This document shows, piece by piece, positions 5,701 through 7,238 of a stretch of DNA of 7,238 nt. The stretch spans positions 1 to 7,238 of the forward strand of contig CAKQBP010000065.1 of NCBI GenBank assembly GCA_934216375.1, in the 5' to 3' direction. The first letter of the stretch is position 1, and every line of letters starts with the position of its first letter. Below the pieces are notes generated by a model. That model was not told the origin of the DNA. It ran no database searches and was given only the letters and a program-made list of their open reading frames with translations. This DNA comes from an uncultured Veillonella sp. (GTDB lineage Bacteria > Bacillota > Negativicutes > Veillonellales > Veillonellaceae). The position numbers and the translations under genes are program-made.

Positions 5701-7238
5701 TTATCGAGCATTGGCAATGCCCGCAAATACCTTACCACGTTCTCCATCGATAGTCACTTCTTGACCTTCGAGGAGCACTTCGTGGGCATTTTTAGCGCCT
5801 AAGATAACAGGAATACCATACGTAATGCCCGCGATAGCACTGTCCGATGTATAACCATCTTCCACTGCGATGATACCGCCAGCGCGTTTGGCAATGGCCA
5901 TCAATTCAGGCTCCATTGTACCTACCACGAGGACATCGCCGTCTTTGAAGCTTTCATAATTGCCCTTATGATTAGCAGCAATGTACACATTACCTGTAAC
6001 GGATTTGCGTAGAATACCATTACCAGACAGGAGCACTCGGCCTGCAATATGAACGCGAATCATATTAGTCGTACCTGTTGCACCAGATGGTACCCCAGCG
6101 GTAACAACTACGAGGTCACCAGACTCGATAGCGCCAGTGCCGAGAGCACCGGTAATAGCTTGTTTAACCATTTCATCGGAGTTGATGATTTCATGCCCCT
6201 TGATAGCTTCTACACCCCAGCATAATTGCATGCGACGAATAGTTTCCTCATGAGGTGTGACAGCGATGATTTTACAATCTGGACGATGACGAGCCACACT
6301 AAGTGCGGTGTGACCAGATTCAGTACATGTCAAAATAGCTGTGGCCCCGAGGTTTTGAGCTACGCGCACACTAGCCAAGCATACAGCGCTTGTGGTAGTC
6401 ATTTCTTCATCCTCACGAGCGCGACTATAACTATCGTAAATAGCAGCCTTCTCCGTTACCTCTGCAATACGAGTCATGGTTGCAACAGCTTCTACAGGAT
6501 AGGAACCATTGGCTGTTTCACCAGACAACATAATCGCATCAGTACCATCCAAAATGGCGTTGGCTACGTCACTTGCTTCCGCACGTGTTGGACGTGGGTT
6601 TTGAATCATAGACTCGAGCATTTGTGTCGCCGTAATAACGGGTTTCCCCAAGTCATTACATTTTTCAATCATCATCTTTTGAAGTACTGGCACCTCTTCT
6701 GCAGGAATTTCTACACCGAGATCGCCACGAGCAACCATGAGACCGTCAGCTACTTCCAAGATTTCATCGATATTTTTAACGCCTTCCGCATTTTCAATTT
6801 TCGCGATAATCTTGATGTCTTTCTTCTCAGACTCAAGAATACGGCGAATAGCCACAATGTCTTTGCCGCGTTGCATAAAGGATGCGGCCACAAAGTCTAC
6901 CCCTTGTTGACAACCAAAGCGCAAGTCTGCTTCATCCTGCTCAGATACCGGTGGCAAGCTTAGTGCTACACCTGGTACGGCTACGCGCTTGCGGTTACCG
7001 ATTTCCCCGCTGTTTTGAACAGTTGTAACGATAGTATTACCTTCGATAGCATCGATAATAAGTGTTACAAGCCCATCAGCCAAGAGGACTTTATCCCCTA
7101 CGGACACATCGCCTGTAAGACCTTTGTAGTTCACGGAGCTAAGCTCTTTTGTACCTTCCACGTCATCTGTAGTCAACGTAAATTGTTGACCCGCTTCGAG
7201 GAATACCTTGCCCTCTTTAAATAGACCAAGACGAACCT
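5701..7238 (-). CDS. pyk: Pyruvate kinase with C-terminal PEP-utiliser-like domain, 5' end missing
   Basis: Pyruvate kinase transfers phosphate from phosphoenolpyruvate to ADP, the last step of glycolysis. The frame is open to the right edge, giving 511 visible residues beginning VRLGLFKEGKV; a start at 7176 (TTG) would cut the B domain, so it is rejected. Numbering from the first visible residue, the catalytic IIAKIEN lies at 143-149 (Lys146, Glu148), GDLGVEI at 171-177 (Asp172), MLESM at 206-210 and PTRAEASDVANAILDGTDA at 216-234. After the allosteric C domain comes the extra C-terminal domain found in Bacillus-type enzymes (about 400-511; GYTSDSAIAGITYGIPVILG at 461-480). There the usual TSH motif of PEP-utilising domains reads TSD (Asp465, codon 5844-5842). 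The missing N-terminus should be about 70 residues. It leads into the BI-1 gene after 35 nt with no terminator. Confidence 0.95.
   Translation of the reverse strand, partial: VRLGLFKEGKVFLEAGQQFTLTTDDVEGTKELSSVNYKGLTGDVSVGDKVLLADGLVTLIIDAIEGNTIVTTVQNSGEIGNRKRVAVPGVALSLPPVSEQDEADLRFGCQQGVDFVAASFMQRGKDIVAIRRILESEKKDIKIIAKIENAEGVKNIDEILEVADGLMVARGDLGVEIPAEEVPVLQKMMIEKCNDLGKPVITATQMLESMIQNPRPTRAEASDVANAILDGTDAIMLSGETANGSYPVEAVATMTRIAEVTEKAAIYDSYSRAREDEEMTTTSAVCLASVRVAQNLGATAILTCTESGHTALSVARHRPDCKIIAVTPHEETIRRMQLCWGVEAIKGHEIINSDEMVKQAITGALGTGAIESGDLVVVTAGVPSGATGTTNMIRVHIAGRVLLSGNGILRKSVTGNVYIAANHKGNYESFKDGDVLVVGTMEPELMAIAKRAGGIIAVEDGYTSDSAIAGITYGIPVILGAKNAHEVLLEGQEVTIDGERGKVFAGIANAR

Noticed and set aside
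6226..6963. 245-codon plus-strand reading frame opposite pyk
   Set aside because: It is antisense to the conserved catalytic core of pyruvate kinase, its product has no family-like features, and long antisense frames follow from the codon pattern of the real gene.

Overview
The window reads as ordinary chromosome of a low-GC anaerobe of the Negativicutes, most likely Veillonella or a close relative. This is judged from protein character, AT-rich intergenic DNA, A-rich Shine-Dalgarno sites and the metabolic content; no database search was possible. All seven genes lie on the minus strand, so transcription runs from high to low coordinates.

Upstream block (7238 down to 3997): a 5'-truncated pyruvate kinase gene (pyk), a Bax-inhibitor-1 family membrane protein and a LysR-type regulator. 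Gaps of only 35 and 13 nt suggest one transcript. Two rho-independent terminators on the minus strand (3924-3950 and 3832-3873) close the block.

Intergenic region (3603-3996, 394 bp): no convincing gene. It holds the two terminators, overlapping AT-rich inverted repeats that look like a LysR-type operator (3752-3778), and a possible promoter (-10 at 3713-3718) for the operon below.

Downstream block (3602 down to 1): a DASS-family dicarboxylate/tricarboxylate carrier (citT-like), then citD, citE and citF for the three subunits of citrate lyase. citD/citE overlap by 1 nt and citE/citF by 11 nt, so translation is probably coupled. citF runs off the left edge. Two hairpins lie between the carrier and citD. 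In a Veillonella-like metabolism this operon would import citrate, perhaps in exchange for succinate, and cleave it to acetate and oxaloacetate. Oxaloacetate would then enter the malate-fumarate-succinate-propionate route.

The main surprise is in citD. Canonical citrate lyase carrier proteins have a Gly-Thr-Leu-Glu-Ser motif whose serine carries the phosphoribosyl-dephospho-CoA arm. Here the aligned residues are Gly-Phe-Asp-Glu-Lys, with no serine nearby. Either this lyase works without the covalent prosthetic group, for example on free CoA thioesters, or it is attached in an unfamiliar way. Consistent with this, the gene for the ligase CitC is not at its usual place before citD, although genes beyond the left edge cannot be seen.
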